A DNA stretch of 64,000 nt, taken from contig NZ_NQMO01000005.1 of assembly GCF_002257645.1 (NCBI RefSeq), positions 518,528-582,527 of the forward strand, in the 5' to 3' direction. How positions within the stretch are numbered: the first letter of the stretch is position 1; each line of letters begins with the position of its first letter. The notes under the pieces are model-generated. The model saw nothing but the letters and a program-made list of their open reading frames with translations, did no database searches and was not told where the DNA came from. The DNA is from Paenibacillus sp. XY044. Its GTDB lineage: Bacteria > Bacillota > Bacilli > Paenibacillales > Paenibacillaceae. This document shows, piece after piece, positions 35,983-44,232 of this stretch. Position numbers and translations under genes: made by a program.

Positions 35983-36384
35983 TTTTAAAAATGGATGAAT
36001 AACCGTGCGAAAACTGCACATAATACAATCAGGCGGTGCTTGAGAGAGGTGTGGTTCCGTTGGACATGATCAACGCAACAAAGCACAGGAAGTCAGAAAC
36101 AGCACGTTCAAGAAGCGGAGGGAAGTGCTAAAAACACTTTTTGTCTAAAGCAAAGATTTGCTAAAGGCTGACCCGAGTTTCACTTGCTGAAGTGTATGTG
36201 AATGAATTCCAAAAAATCATGGCATCGCCTGCCAAATCGGAGGACCTTCTAGGTCCTCCTTTGGTTTATATGCAGCCGTCTGCAGGCAGCTTATAATGAA
36301 GACCCTGCACCCTTAGGAGTTATTGGCACATAACAGGTTTACACCCTGCTACTCTCATTAAGCCTCAGGATCTAATAAAATAAG
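35983..36384. other. Intergenic region with two plus-oriented terminator hairpins
   Basis: No gene seen between yjzC and the tRNA. A weak hairpin AAGTG-CTAAAAA-CACTTTTTG (36123-36143) may end yjzC, and a stronger GGAGGACC-TTCTA-GGTCCTCCTTTGG (36239-36264) lies further downstream. Confidence 0.5.
36239..36264 (+). terminator. Terminator-like hairpin downstream of yjzC
   Basis: Eight-base-pair perfect stem GGAGGACC/GGTCCTCC with a five-base loop and a short T-rich tail (TTTGGTTT). It is 257 bases past yjzC, so a short untranslated transcript could lie between. Confidence 0.6.
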
Positions 36385-36415
36385 AAAACCTTCAGTTTCG
36401 TCAACTGAAGGTTTT
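36385..36415 (-). terminator. Terminator following tRNA-Ser
   Basis: A 13-base-pair perfect stem (AAAACCTTCAGTT and its complement) with a five-base loop, followed on the minus strand by a T-rich stretch, about 40 bases past the tRNA 3' end. Confidence 0.8.
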
Positions 36416-36457
36416 CGCCGTATGTATTCTATGCGCAGTCACTTAAAAAAGGGAATG

Positions 36458-36548
36458 TGGCGGAAAGAGAGGGATTCGAACCCTCGCACGCCTTGCGACG
36501 CCTAACTGATTTCGAGTCAGCCCCCTTAGACCTCTTGGGTACCTTTCC
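36458..36548 (-). tRNA. tRNA-Ser (anticodon CGA)
   Basis: Class II tRNA of 91 bases with encoded CCA. Acceptor GGAAAGG pairs with TCTTTCC (one G-U), discriminator G, then CCA. The anticodon arm is CTGA-CTCGAAA-TCAG, giving anticodon CGA for UCG codons; a long variable arm follows, and the T arm contains GGTTCGAATCC. It is a lone tRNA between the small genes and its terminator. Confidence 0.95.
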
Positions 36549-36617
36549 GCAGCAAAATTGATTATAGCACATGTCCATCATTTGTGCAAGCCTTAGTTGC
36601 CCAAAAGATATTGAGGT

Positions 36618-36836
36618 CTAAACCTGTCCTTCCGTCCCCTCTTCCGATTTCGAACGAAGCACCTTTTTCATGTTTTTTTCAAACTTCGCCCTGGGAATCA
36701 ATACGCTGTGCTGGCAGCCGACACATTTGATTCGAATGTCCATTCCCATGCGGATGATCTCCATCTCATTGCTTCCACATGGGTGGTTTTTCTTCATTTG
36801 GACGATATCTCCGAGCTGAAACACTTTACGTTCCAC
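36618..36836 (-). CDS. DUF951 family protein
   Basis: A 72-residue protein starting MERKVFQLGDIVQMKKNHPC with CVGCQHSV in the middle. Cys-x-x-Cys and the earlier HPCG suggest a small metal-binding or nucleic-acid-binding beta-barrel, but no function is established. It directly follows the MscS gene by two bases, as in many Bacillota. Confidence 0.85.
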   Translation of the reverse strand: MERKVFQLGDIVQMKKNHPCGSNEMEIIRMGMDIRIKCVGCQHSVLIPRAKFEKNMKKVLRSKSEEGTEGQV

Positions 36837-36838
36837 CG

Positions 36839-37768
36839 TTATCCTTCCCCCATTTCGTTATTCCCTTCATTACCTGCCGCAAGCTCGGTCTGCGCCTGTT
36901 TCATCATGTCATCGTATTCCAAAGCCTGCTTCACGTCCGCCTGAATCTGCCGTTCGACATCCCCTTTGGTGTTCGGCATACACTCGGCTACGATCCGGAT
37001 GACGTATTCACTTGTGTTCAAAGATTGCACCCCGAGTACATTCGGTATCGAAATGACGTTGGGATCCCGCTGCTGAATGCCGGTAAGCGCCTGTTTAATC
37101 AGGGCTACGGTTTCATCCAGGTTTCGCTCGTTTTTCATCGGAAGGTCAACCATCGCAAGCGCATTGGACAAGGAGTAGTTCGTTACGCTGGCAATGGAAC
37201 CGTTAGGTAAAATATGAACTTCACCGGTAGGGCTCACGATGCGAGTGGTCCGAAGGCCGATCATCTCTACGGTGCCTTTGAAGGTCCCTGTCTGGATGAC
37301 GTCTCCTACCGCAAATTGGTCTTCCAATATAATGAAGAATCCGGTAATCACATCTTTAACCAAACTTTGCGCGCCAAAACCTATGGCCAAACCAAGCACC
37401 CCTGCCCCTGCAAGGAGCGGTCCCAAATGAAAGTTGAATTCCGACAATATCAGAAGCACCATTATAAAATTGCAGGTGACTGCCGTCACGTTTTTCAGCA
37501 GCTCGGCTACCGTGGCGAACCTCCGCGGGTTGACGTTCATCCTGCTCTGCTCATGACGCGCCAGCGACTTGTCTATAATTTTGGAGACGACCTTGATAAT
37601 GACGCGGGTAACAAAGAACAAGATAATGATCCGAATGCCCGAAAACAGCACGTTGGTCCACATATCTACATTCGTCACCCAGTCCAGAAACTTATCGCCG
37701 ATACTTACCGCCTGCTTGACGGCCTGCTCTGGATCGGGAATGGTTTCTTCAAGCCATAACTTACTCAA
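36839..37768 (-). CDS. Small-conductance mechanosensitive channel (MscS family)
   Basis: Membrane channel that opens on hypo-osmotic tension. 309 residues: three membrane segments near 40-60, 95-115 and 120-140, then the pore helix region GAGVLGLAIGFGAQSLVKD with the glycine/alanine pattern of TM3 and the FFIILEDQFAVGDVI beta-domain signature. A cytoplasmic alpha/beta cap follows. It is in an operon with a DUF3343 gene upstream and DUF951 downstream. Confidence 0.93.
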   Translation of the reverse strand: MSKLWLEETIPDPEQAVKQAVSIGDKFLDWVTNVDMWTNVLFSGIRIIILFFVTRVIIKVVSKIIDKSLARHEQSRMNVNPRRFATVAELLKNVTAVTCNFIMVLLILSEFNFHLGPLLAGAGVLGLAIGFGAQSLVKDVITGFFIILEDQFAVGDVIQTGTFKGTVEMIGLRTTRIVSPTGEVHILPNGSIASVTNYSLSNALAMVDLPMKNERNLDETVALIKQALTGIQQRDPNVISIPNVLGVQSLNTSEYVIRIVAECMPNTKGDVERQIQADVKQALEYDDMMKQAQTELAAGNEGNNEMGEG

Positions 37769-37774
37769 TCAACT

Positions 37775-38047
37775 CTACCTCCTATCTTCGATGCTCTTAT
37801 ATCCCTCTGTGTTGTCTTTGAAGTAGATTCCCCGAATCTCCACCTGTTCCTGCTCAATGATCGTCTGCACACTCTCCAGCTCCTCCCGCGGGAACTGGAT
37901 CGATAGTGCACAACCCGCCGTAATTTCCTTTGGTGTAGGAAATAAATCCATTTCAATATCCGCATATTCAAGCAGCATCTCGGCGCGCAGCGCCTGCTGT
38001 GTCGAATCAAAGGCAATCAGCATCCAGGTCTCCATCTTTGCCACCAT
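37775..38047 (-). CDS. DUF3343 family protein
   Basis: A 90-residue protein, MVAKMETWMLIAFDSTQQAL onward, with an alpha/beta pattern and the conserved segment FPTPKEITAGCALSIQFP seen in DUF3343 (putative Se/S carrier-like) proteins. The single Cys in that segment is typical. ATG at 38047 follows GGGGAGAAA closely. Function unknown; it is six bases upstream of MscS. Confidence 0.8.
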   Translation of the reverse strand: MVAKMETWMLIAFDSTQQALRAEMLLEYADIEMDLFPTPKEITAGCALSIQFPREELESVQTIIEQEQVEIRGIYFKDNTEGYKSIEDRR

Positions 38048-38116
38048 CCGTTTCTCCCCTGCCCTTTTTCTACCGCATCCGTCCGCAATACTTTTTCTAT
38101 GGAACGCCTGCATGAA

Positions 38117-38146
38117 GTATAAAAACACTCTTCCTTCCATATACTA
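38117..38146 (+). promoter_or_regulatory. Candidate sigma-F-type promoter of yyaC
   Basis: GTATA (38117-38121) matches the sigma-F -35 pattern GYWTA; after 15 bases CCATATACTA agrees with GGNNANANTR except for the leading GG. It lies 33 bases before the yyaC start codon. Confidence 0.4.
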
Positions 38147-38178
38147 GTTACTACCAATTGCAAGGAAAGGAAGATACT

Positions 38179-38784
38179 ATGACTCAGTGGCCAAAAACGT
38201 CTCCCAAACAGGAGCTTACATGCTTAAAAATACCACATACAGACCCTGAAATCCATTCCGCTATTATTCATCGTCTTCTGTTTCATCTCTCTCAAGCCGG
38301 GGAAAATCAACAGGTCATCGTCGTATGTATCGGTACCGACCGGTCCACTGGCGATTGCCTCGGTCCTTTGGTAGGCACTGCATTGGCCCGGTATAAAAGC
38401 CCTTGGTTTCATCTGTTCGGCACTCTGGACGAGCCTGTGCATGCCGTGAACCTCCAAGAGACGCTCTCCTCTATCTATGCGCTGTATGACAATCCGTTCG
38501 TTATTGGCATTGATGCGTGCCTAGGACAATCCTCCAGCGTTGGCTGCATTCAAGTCGCTAACGGCCCGCTCAAACCCGGCGCAGGTGTACATAAAGAATT
38601 ACCGCCGGTTGGCGATATCCATTTGACGGGTATCGTTAATGTCGGCGGCTTCATGGAATACTTTGTGCTGCAGAACACCAGGCTCAGCTTGGTGATGCGT
38701 TTGTCAGAGATTATTGCATCAAGCCTCCATTCTGCCATTAAGGAATGGAAAGCCCGTACTACGCTTTTTGCAAGGCTAGATTAA
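38179..38784 (+). CDS. yyaC: Spore protease-like protein YyaC (DUF1256)
   Basis: A 201-residue protein of the DUF1256/YyaC family, related to germination protease folds. Visible signature: VVCIGTDRSTGDCLGPLVG and NPFVIGIDACLGQ, with the conserved Asp residues of the family. YyaC is a forespore protein in Bacillus (family knowledge). ATG at 38179 has AGGAAAGGAAG upstream. It is on the plus strand, head-on to replication, and its 3' end overlaps the DUF4446 gene by 26 bases in tail-to-tail orientation. Confidence 0.9.
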   Translation: MTQWPKTSPKQELTCLKIPHTDPEIHSAIIHRLLFHLSQAGENQQVIVVCIGTDRSTGDCLGPLVGTALARYKSPWFHLFGTLDEPVHAVNLQETLSSIYALYDNPFVIGIDACLGQSSSVGCIQVANGPLKPGAGVHKELPPVGDIHLTGIVNVGGFMEYFVLQNTRLSLVMRLSEIIASSLHSAIKEWKARTTLFARLD

Positions 38785-39259
38785 TCGCCTCTACCTCTTC
38801 AAGAGAAAGGGGATAAGTCGACTGCCCGGATTCCACCGGTTTGGCATAAACGTAGGAACTGTCACGGCTGTACAGCGCAGTGATGACGACTCCGTTCCGG
38901 TTAGAATCAACAATTCCAATCGAAAAGCTTAAATCGCTCCCTCGTTCGCTGAATGCATTGTAGCGTTTGATGCCGATATTCCCTTTGATCGTTTGGAGCT
39001 TGTTCAATGCCAGTGACACGGATTCTCGCTGCTGCTGCTGCTCATCCTCTACGCTGTCCACCTGTGTTTTCAGATCGATGAGCAGCGTCTCCAAATCTTC
39101 CACCCCGCTGCCGGCCATCATCGTTTCGTACTTACGGCGAATTTTTCTTAGCTTTGCCCCTTGTGTCAGCACCAACACGAGCAAGATCAAAATGAGGAGT
39201 ACGATCCCGCCAATGATTCCTGGTAATTGTTCGCTGATTAAATCATTTAAGTCCGACAT
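38759..39259 (-). CDS. DUF4446 family membrane-anchored protein
   Basis: A 166-residue protein with one N-terminal membrane segment (GGIVLLILILLVLVL, about 16-33), a coiled-coil-like stretch (about 45-95) and a conserved C-terminal domain with NAFSERGSDLSFSIGIVDS. This matches DUF4446 proteins found next to parAB in Bacillota. ATG at 39259 has better Shine-Dalgarno spacing than the ATG three codons earlier. Role unknown. Confidence 0.82.
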   Translation of the reverse strand: MSDLNDLISEQLPGIIGGIVLLILILLVLVLTQGAKLRKIRRKYETMMAGSGVEDLETLLIDLKTQVDSVEDEQQQQRESVSLALNKLQTIKGNIGIKRYNAFSERGSDLSFSIGIVDSNRNGVVITALYSRDSSYVYAKPVESGQSTYPLSLEEVEAINLALQKA

Positions 39260-39374
39260 GCTGTTCATTCCTTTTCCCCAATCTTGACCTACCCGTTTTC
39301 CACGACGCATCGTCATCCCACATACACTGTCACTTGATACTTATAGGGTTGTTTGTTTCCAACCACCCATTTTT

Positions 39375-39418
39375 GCCGGTCATCCCTTCAGCTATCCAGG
39401 GTGTACCGGCTTTGTCTT
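39375..39418 (+). terminator. Plus-oriented hairpin antisense-side of DUF4446
   Basis: GCCGGT and ACCGGC arms enclose 24 bases and are followed by TTTGTCTTG on the plus strand. The only plus gene upstream is yyaC, about 590 bases away, so its transcript could extend across the DUF4446 gene to end here. Confidence 0.4.
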
Positions 39419-39474
39419 GCCATCGAGGTTTAATTAAAAAAACGACTTTGAAAGTTTTCCGTCGAGGCCTTTAG

Positions 39475-40623
39475 TCAACGAACCAGCTCGTGCATCGCTT
39501 CAATCATCCGCTGAACGTCCTGCTCCGTACTGTCCGCACCTACACTTGCCCTTACCGCTCCGGTCTTTTCGGTCTGCATCGCATAATGGGCCAGCGGTGT
39601 ACAGTGCATCCCCGCTCTGACTGCAATCCCAAATTGCCGATCCAGGTGGAAGGCAATTTCCGTTGAATCCCTTCCCTGGACCGTGAAGGCTACGATTCCG
39701 GTTCTATCCTTCCCGAGTGCTGGACCAAGTAAATTCATGCCCGGCAGTCCTCCCAAACCCTCGATCATCGTCTGGGTTAATGCCCATTCATGCCGATAAA
39801 TTCGCCGCGGAGTTTCCTTCAATACATACTCCACCCCTGCCTTAAGCCCAGCAATTCCGATCGTATTCAAAGTTCCCGCTTCATACCGGTCCGGCCTTAC
39901 GGTGGGCATTTCCTTTTCCTCGGACTGGCTGCCTGTCCCTCCATGGATCAGTGGCTCCAGGTCAATCTCCGGCGATATGTAGAGTCCTCCCGTCCCCTGC
40001 GGACCGAGCAACCCTTTATGGCCCGGAAAGGCCAGCATGTCTATATAGCAAGCCTCCACATCAATGTCCAGCACACCGGCACTTTGGGCCGCATCCACCA
40101 AAAATACCGCTCCGCTGCTGCGTGCCAACTCACCAATCCTCTGGATCGGCAGAATACTTCCCAATAAATTCGAGCTATGACTGCAAACAACGAGCCTCGG
40201 CTTCTTAGATAAGCAAGCCTCCAGCTGCTGCATGTTCAGTTCTCCTTGATCATTTACCCCAATGTAATCCACTTGAATATCCAGCGTACGCATTAAATAT
40301 TCCAGCGGCCTCCGCACCGAGTTATGTTCGATCATGGTCGCAACGACATAGTCACCGGACTTCAGAATCCCCTTGATCGCCATATTTAATGCTTGGGTTG
40401 TGTTATGGGTAAAAATGATGTTATTGGGGTTCTTCACCCGAAACAACTGAGCCAACACACGACGGGCCTCAAAGAGAACCCTGCTCGCTTGCACGGCCAT
40501 TTGATGACTCCCCCGCCCCGGATTCGCTGCCGCTTCCTCCATTGCCTTTTGCATGGCCGCCAGAACACCCGGTGGTTTTGGCCAAGAAGTCGCTGCATGA
40601 TCCAGATATACAACTGAGTTCAT
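39475..40623 (-). CDS. Class V aminotransferase / cysteine desulfurase-like PLP enzyme
   Basis: PLP-dependent enzyme of 382 residues resembling cysteine desulfurases, which mobilise sulfur from cysteine. It starts MNSVVYLDHAATSWPKP, has the PLP lysine in FPGHKGLLGPQGTG and a candidate persulfide Cys in RAGMHCTPLAHYAM. The active-site loop is short, so whether it supports Fe-S assembly, tRNA thiolation or another reaction is open. ATG at 40623 is preferred to the in-frame GTG at 40635. No Fe-S scaffold gene is adjacent. Confidence 0.85.
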   Translation of the reverse strand: MNSVVYLDHAATSWPKPPGVLAAMQKAMEEAAANPGRGSHQMAVQASRVLFEARRVLAQLFRVKNPNNIIFTHNTTQALNMAIKGILKSGDYVVATMIEHNSVRRPLEYLMRTLDIQVDYIGVNDQGELNMQQLEACLSKKPRLVVCSHSSNLLGSILPIQRIGELARSSGAVFLVDAAQSAGVLDIDVEACYIDMLAFPGHKGLLGPQGTGGLYISPEIDLEPLIHGGTGSQSEEKEMPTVRPDRYEAGTLNTIGIAGLKAGVEYVLKETPRRIYRHEWALTQTMIEGLGGLPGMNLLGPALGKDRTGIVAFTVQGRDSTEIAFHLDRQFGIAVRAGMHCTPLAHYAMQTEKTGAVRASVGADSTEQDVQRMIEAMHELVR

Positions 40624-40649
40624 ATCCCGTTTCACTCCGCTCCAAGGAA

Positions 40650-40700
40650 CAAAGAATGACGCATCTTCGGTCCCTTTCAGGAATCACTTAGACGCGTCAT
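40650..40700 (-). terminator. Probable parB terminator
   Basis: ATGACGC and GCGTCAT arms (40656-40662, 40694-40700) are followed on the minus strand by TCTTTGTT, 16 bases past the parB stop. Confidence 0.55.
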
Positions 40701-40715
40701 CCCATCCACTGATCT

Positions 40716-41555
40716 TTATTGCAACAACTCCAGCAGCCGTTCCAGGTCCTGTTTGCTGTAATAGTTTAATTCGATTTTGCCTTTATCTTTGTTTTGCTTG
40801 ATCTTCACTGTCGTTCTAAACCGCTCCCGCAGTGATTCTTCCAAATTATCAATATACGGGTCACGCCTTTTGACCTTCGCTTTGTTTTTATCCACCGGTT
40901 TCCGGTCAAGCTGTTTCACAGCTTCCTCTAGGTCCCGTACACTCCACTCATTGTTTACGCATTGCTTCGCCAACTGCTTAATGAGCGACGGATCCTTGAG
41001 ACCAACCAACGCCCGTGCATGACCCATGGAAATTGTTCCACGTGAAACATAGTCTTTTACTTCATCCGGCAAAGCTAACAATCGAAGAAAGTTTGCGATA
41101 TGGGATCTGGACTTACCTACCTTCAACGACAGTTCTTCCTGTGTTAAAGAGTATTGATCCATCAAACCTTGATAAGCAACAGCCACTTCCATCGCATTCA
41201 AGTTTTCGCGCTGAAGGTTTTCAATCAAGGCAATCTCCATGACCTGCTGATCGCTGAATGTACGAACTACAGCCGGAATGGTTGCCTTGCCGCAGTATTG
41301 CGAAGCTCTAAAGCGCCGCTCCCCTGCAATGATTTCATATCCCTTGAGCACGCTGCGTACAATAATCGGTTGAATGACCCCATGCTGACGAATCGATTCG
41401 GCCAATTCTTGAATAGATTCCTCGTTAAAGTCCTTGCGCGGCTGGTAAGGATTGGCACGAAGTTGACTGAGTGGGATTTCTACGATTTTGTCATCCTCAT
41501 TAATCGAAAGTGAAGGAATTAATGCATCGAGTCCTTTGCCCAATCGTTTACTCAT
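40716..41555 (-). CDS. parB: Chromosome-partitioning protein ParB (Spo0J)
   Basis: CTP-dependent DNA clamp that loads at parS and recruits SMC near the origin. 279 residues: N-terminal CTPase domain with NPYQPRKDF and GERRFRAS, central helix-turn-helix (LSLKVGKSRSHIANFLRLL) that reads parS, and a C-terminal dimerisation domain. The start lies inside the parA 3' end (8-base overlap), so the two are co-translated. A parS site lies within the gene at 41034-41049. It is distinguished from the Noc paralogue at 42764 by linkage to parA. Confidence 0.95.
   Translation of the reverse strand: MSKRLGKGLDALIPSLSINEDDKIVEIPLSQLRANPYQPRKDFNEESIQELAESIRQHGVIQPIIVRSVLKGYEIIAGERRFRASQYCGKATIPAVVRTFSDQQVMEIALIENLQRENLNAMEVAVAYQGLMDQYSLTQEELSLKVGKSRSHIANFLRLLALPDEVKDYVSRGTISMGHARALVGLKDPSLIKQLAKQCVNNEWSVRDLEEAVKQLDRKPVDKNKAKVKRRDPYIDNLEESLRERFRTTVKIKQNKDKGKIELNYYSKQDLERLLELLQ
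41034..41049. other. parS site inside parB
   Basis: TGTTCCACGTGAAACA matches the 16-base consensus TGTTNCACGTGAAACA exactly. A parS within spo0J/parB itself is known in Bacillus subtilis. Confidence 0.95.
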
Positions 41556-42309
41556 AAGAAATCACTTCCTTTGCCAACTCTAAATATACCTCAGCGCCCT
41601 TCGAACGTGGATCATACGTAATGATCGACTGACCATGGGACGGAGCTTCACTAAGCCGGATATTTCTTGGAATGATCGTCTGGTATACTTTTTCCTGAAA
41701 GTATTTCTTAACCTCTTCAATGACCTGAATTCCTAAATTCGTTCGGGCATCCAGCATGGTAAGCAGTACGCCTTCGATTCTAAGTGAAGTATTCAAATGC
41801 TTCTGAACGAGACGAATCGAATTCAGCAGCTGACTTAATCCTTCAAGGGCATAGTACTCGCACTGGATCGGAATGATGACCGAGTCAGCGGCAGTAAGTG
41901 AGTTAATAGTAAGTATACCAAGTGACGGCGGACAATCGATTAAAATATAGTCATAATTTGCTTTTACCAACTGCAACGACTTTTTGAGCCGAAGCTCCCT
42001 TGAGATGGTCGGCACCAGTTCAATTTCCGCCCCTGCTAATTGAATCGTTGCCGGAATAATATGAAGGCCTTCGATTTGGGTTTGCAAGATGGCATCTTTG
42101 GGATGTACATCATTGATAATCACATCATAAATGCAGTTCGCTACATCCGCTTTGTTGACACCTACTCCACTCGTTGTATTGCCCTGGGGATCGATATCGA
42201 CGAGCAGCACCCTTTTCCCGAGCGAAGCCAATCCTGCACCGAGATTGACGGAGGTTGTCGTCTTGCCGACTCCGCCCTTTTGATTTGCTATGGCAATAAT
42301 TTTGGACAC
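41548..42309 (-). CDS. parA: Chromosome-partitioning ATPase ParA (Soj)
   Basis: Walker-type ATPase of 253 residues that cooperates with ParB in origin segregation and, as Soj, modulates DnaA. Deviant Walker A KGGVGKTTTSVNLGA, switch I VDIDPQGNTTSG and Walker B LIDCPPSLG are intact. Length and place match Soj. The 450 bases upstream hold the noc terminator and presumably its own promoter (TTGTTA and TAATAG boxes spaced by 16 bases near 42508-42535, minus strand). Confidence 0.96.
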   Translation of the reverse strand: MSKIIAIANQKGGVGKTTTSVNLGAGLASLGKRVLLVDIDPQGNTTSGVGVNKADVANCIYDVIINDVHPKDAILQTQIEGLHIIPATIQLAGAEIELVPTISRELRLKKSLQLVKANYDYILIDCPPSLGILTINSLTAADSVIIPIQCEYYALEGLSQLLNSIRLVQKHLNTSLRIEGVLLTMLDARTNLGIQVIEEVKKYFQEKVYQTIIPRNIRLSEAPSHGQSIITYDPRSKGAEVYLELAKEVISYE

Positions 42310-42726
42310 TCAATTCACCTCTATGTGTATGAAGACTCTTCTTGTAGGTCGCGGGATTGTGATCATCAGCAAAACAAACGGCTGCTTATACCTGTATGAC
42401 CCCCGGCGGCAAATCAAGCTTGCCGGTGCTTGTATACAGATACGCAGAAACGGCTTCGCCCTGCAGTAGTGCGCTTCCCCTTACTGGAATAACAAGAAAA
42501 ACCTTTACTCTATTATTCGATCAACATCGATTAACAACTTCGATTTCAGAACAATTACGAGAAAAATGGGAGATGCGAACTTCTCCCCTCCCCTCTATCC
42601 TTCCATCTTATGAAATTCAGCCGCCTGCGACATTTGAATTCATGATCTTCAAGCAAAATGGATTCATCCGTTATCATGCAGGACTGTGCAGAAGCTTGTC
42701 TGGGTGTTTACTCATTTACATTTCCT
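42310..42726. other. Intergenic region upstream of parA
   Basis: No gene seen. On the minus strand TTGTTA, 16 bases, TAATAG is the best promoter candidate for parA-parB. No parS or repeat copy is present here. Confidence 0.4.
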
Positions 42727-42750
42727 GAAAAAAGCGGATGCTCAGCCGCT
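42727..42750 (-). terminator. Intrinsic terminator of noc
   Basis: AGCGG and CCGCT arms with an eight-base loop and six T following on the minus strand, 14 bases past the noc stop. Confidence 0.8.
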
Positions 42751-42763
42751 AAGCCCGATCGTA

Positions 42764-43579
42764 TTAACGTTTAGGAATTTTGATCACGATCTCGTAATGA
42801 TCGTCATGATCGTTCTCCTGTGTTTTAATGGCCATCCCTGATCCCGACACCATGTCAATGGATTGGCGAATCGTATTCAACGCCAGCCGGACGTCCTTGG
42901 AATATGAGATGCGTTTTGCCTTTTTAATTTTGGCCGATTCTTTGTAAAACGCGACTCTAGCCTCCGTTTGTTTCACGTTCAGTTCTTTGGCTACAATCTC
43001 AGCCAGCACTTTCAGCTGCAGTTCCTCGGTATCGAGGGACAATAACGCGCGCGCATGCCGCTCCGTAATTTTGCGCTCCATCAGTGCGTTCTTCACTTCG
43101 TCCGGAAGATGAAGCAGCCGGATTTTATTAGCAATCGTCGATTGGCTTTTCCCAAGGCGCTGCGCCAAACTCTCCTGCGTAAGTTGATGAAGATCAATGA
43201 GCTTTTGGTAAGCAACGGCTTCCTCAATGGAAGTCAGACCTTCACGCTGGAGGTTTTCGATCAACGCAATGGAAGCTGCCTGGGAATCATTGAATTCACG
43301 GACAATGGCGGGAATGGTTTCCATACCGAGTTTGGAAACGGCACGCCAGCGCCGTTCACCGGCAATAATCTCGTATTTGGCGTTACGGATACGAACAACA
43401 ATGGGCTGGATAACCCCATGCGTCTTGATCGTTTGACAGAGTTCGTCGATTTTATCGTCATCAAAAATGGTCCGGGGCTGGTAAGGACTGCTCACGATTT
43501 CCGCCACCGGAATTTGCTTTACTTCATCCCCATTGCTTCGTTCCGTCAAACCAAACAATTTAGAAAATTGTTCTTTCAT
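42764..43579 (-). CDS. noc: Nucleoid occlusion protein Noc
   Basis: ParB paralogue that blocks division over the chromosome. 271 residues: CTPase domain with SPYQPRTIFDDDKI and GERRWRAV, helix-turn-helix (LAQRLGKSQSTIANKIRLL) and a dimerisation tail. The N-terminus MKEQFSKLFGL can form the short amphipathic helix known to tether Noc to the membrane, which supports ATG 43579 over the upstream in-frame GTG at 43594. Its position between parA and rsmG, not fused to parA, fits Noc rather than Spo0J. Confidence 0.93.
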   Translation of the reverse strand: MKEQFSKLFGLTERSNGDEVKQIPVAEIVSSPYQPRTIFDDDKIDELCQTIKTHGVIQPIVVRIRNAKYEIIAGERRWRAVSKLGMETIPAIVREFNDSQAASIALIENLQREGLTSIEEAVAYQKLIDLHQLTQESLAQRLGKSQSTIANKIRLLHLPDEVKNALMERKITERHARALLSLDTEELQLKVLAEIVAKELNVKQTEARVAFYKESAKIKKAKRISYSKDVRLALNTIRQSIDMVSGSGMAIKTQENDHDDHYEIVIKIPKR

Positions 43580-43975
43580 TCCGTATATTACCACCTAATT
43601 TCGTAATCGCACCGCTAGAGCACCTAACAACAATGTACAGGTCATAGAGACATCCATGACGGATCAGGGTAATAACCCTACTTTTTTTAGCTTTGAACTT
43701 TGAGCTTTGAAAGCAGCGATCCAGTCATAGAAATACGTTCAGCGACTTCAACATGGAAGATGGAAATCATCAGATCCGTTCGCGTTTTATGTATAAGGTT
43801 TACATGACTGCACGGTCTGAGATTCGGACGACTTACCAACGATCATCCCTCTATATCATACCATTTGAAGCCAGTTCATAGAATACAGTTTATACTCTAT
43901 TCTACCACTTTTCTTCATATAATCCTATTCTCCAAAGTTCCCGATTTTTCCTGCCATTTATCCATTATTTCACAT
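43580..43975. other. Intergenic region upstream of noc
   Basis: No gene seen. A plus-oriented hairpin (AGGGT-AATA-ACCCT then a seven-T run, near 43663-43688) looks like an intrinsic terminator but has no obvious plus-strand gene before it. A CTTTGA-type tandem stretch follows. Confidence 0.4.
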
Positions 43976-44088
43976 TAAGGAAAACGTCTATCGACGTACA
44001 TTCATTGAAGACAGACCGCGTTTAGCGGAAGCTTTCTGAGATTATAGAATGGTCCAGCTCCGCTGAAAATTTATAAATTCTATAATCT
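43976..44088 (-). repeat. Dispersed structured repeat, copy C
   Basis: Best-preserved copy. Reading the minus strand: a perfect 12-base inverted repeat (AGATTATAGAAT 44077-44088 with ATTCTATAATCT 44039-44050), then GCTTCCGCTAAACGCGGTCT with its own small hairpin, then GAATGTACGTCGATAGACGT and TTTTCCTTA. Its 5' edge directly follows the T-tract of the rsmG terminator. Confidence 0.85.
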
Positions 44089-44090
44089 AA

Positions 44091-44126
44091 AAAAAAGAGG
44101 ACTGTTCCACGTGAAACAATCCTCTT
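44091..44126 (-). terminator. rsmG operon terminator containing parS
   Basis: The stem pairs AAGAGGA with TCCTCTT around a parS palindrome, with two C/A mismatches, giving one long hairpin followed by eight T on the minus strand. parS thus forms the upper stem of the terminator of the mnmE-mnmG-rsmG genes. Confidence 0.85.
44103..44118. other. parS site inside the rsmG terminator
   Basis: TGTTCCACGTGAAACA, identical over all 16 bases to the parS in parB and matching the consensus. Intergenic, about 7 kb left of oriC. Confidence 0.95.
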
Positions 44127-44232
44127 CATTCATTATATATGGCTGGTTACAGACAGTTTAATAATCGAAAATCAGTCGACTGCTACATCCTACACTGCTT
44201 AGTATAATTTCCTTATAACCATGTTTTTTTCA

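Noticed and set aside
36239..36415. CRISPR-like repeats near the tRNA
   Set aside because: The hairpins are unrelated terminators; no regularly spaced direct repeats occur anywhere in the window.
36458..36548. tRNA-Ser as an integration site
   Set aside because: No duplicated tRNA 3' end, integrase or phage-like genes flank it.
42396..42728. 110-codon plus-strand open frame upstream of parA
   Set aside because: Intergenic sequence without a binding site; composition not protein-like and it covers the noc terminator.
42764..43579. Second ParB gene as a plasmid or duplicated partition system
   Set aside because: Its position beside rsmG, the membrane-targeting N-terminus and absence of a cognate parA identify it as Noc.
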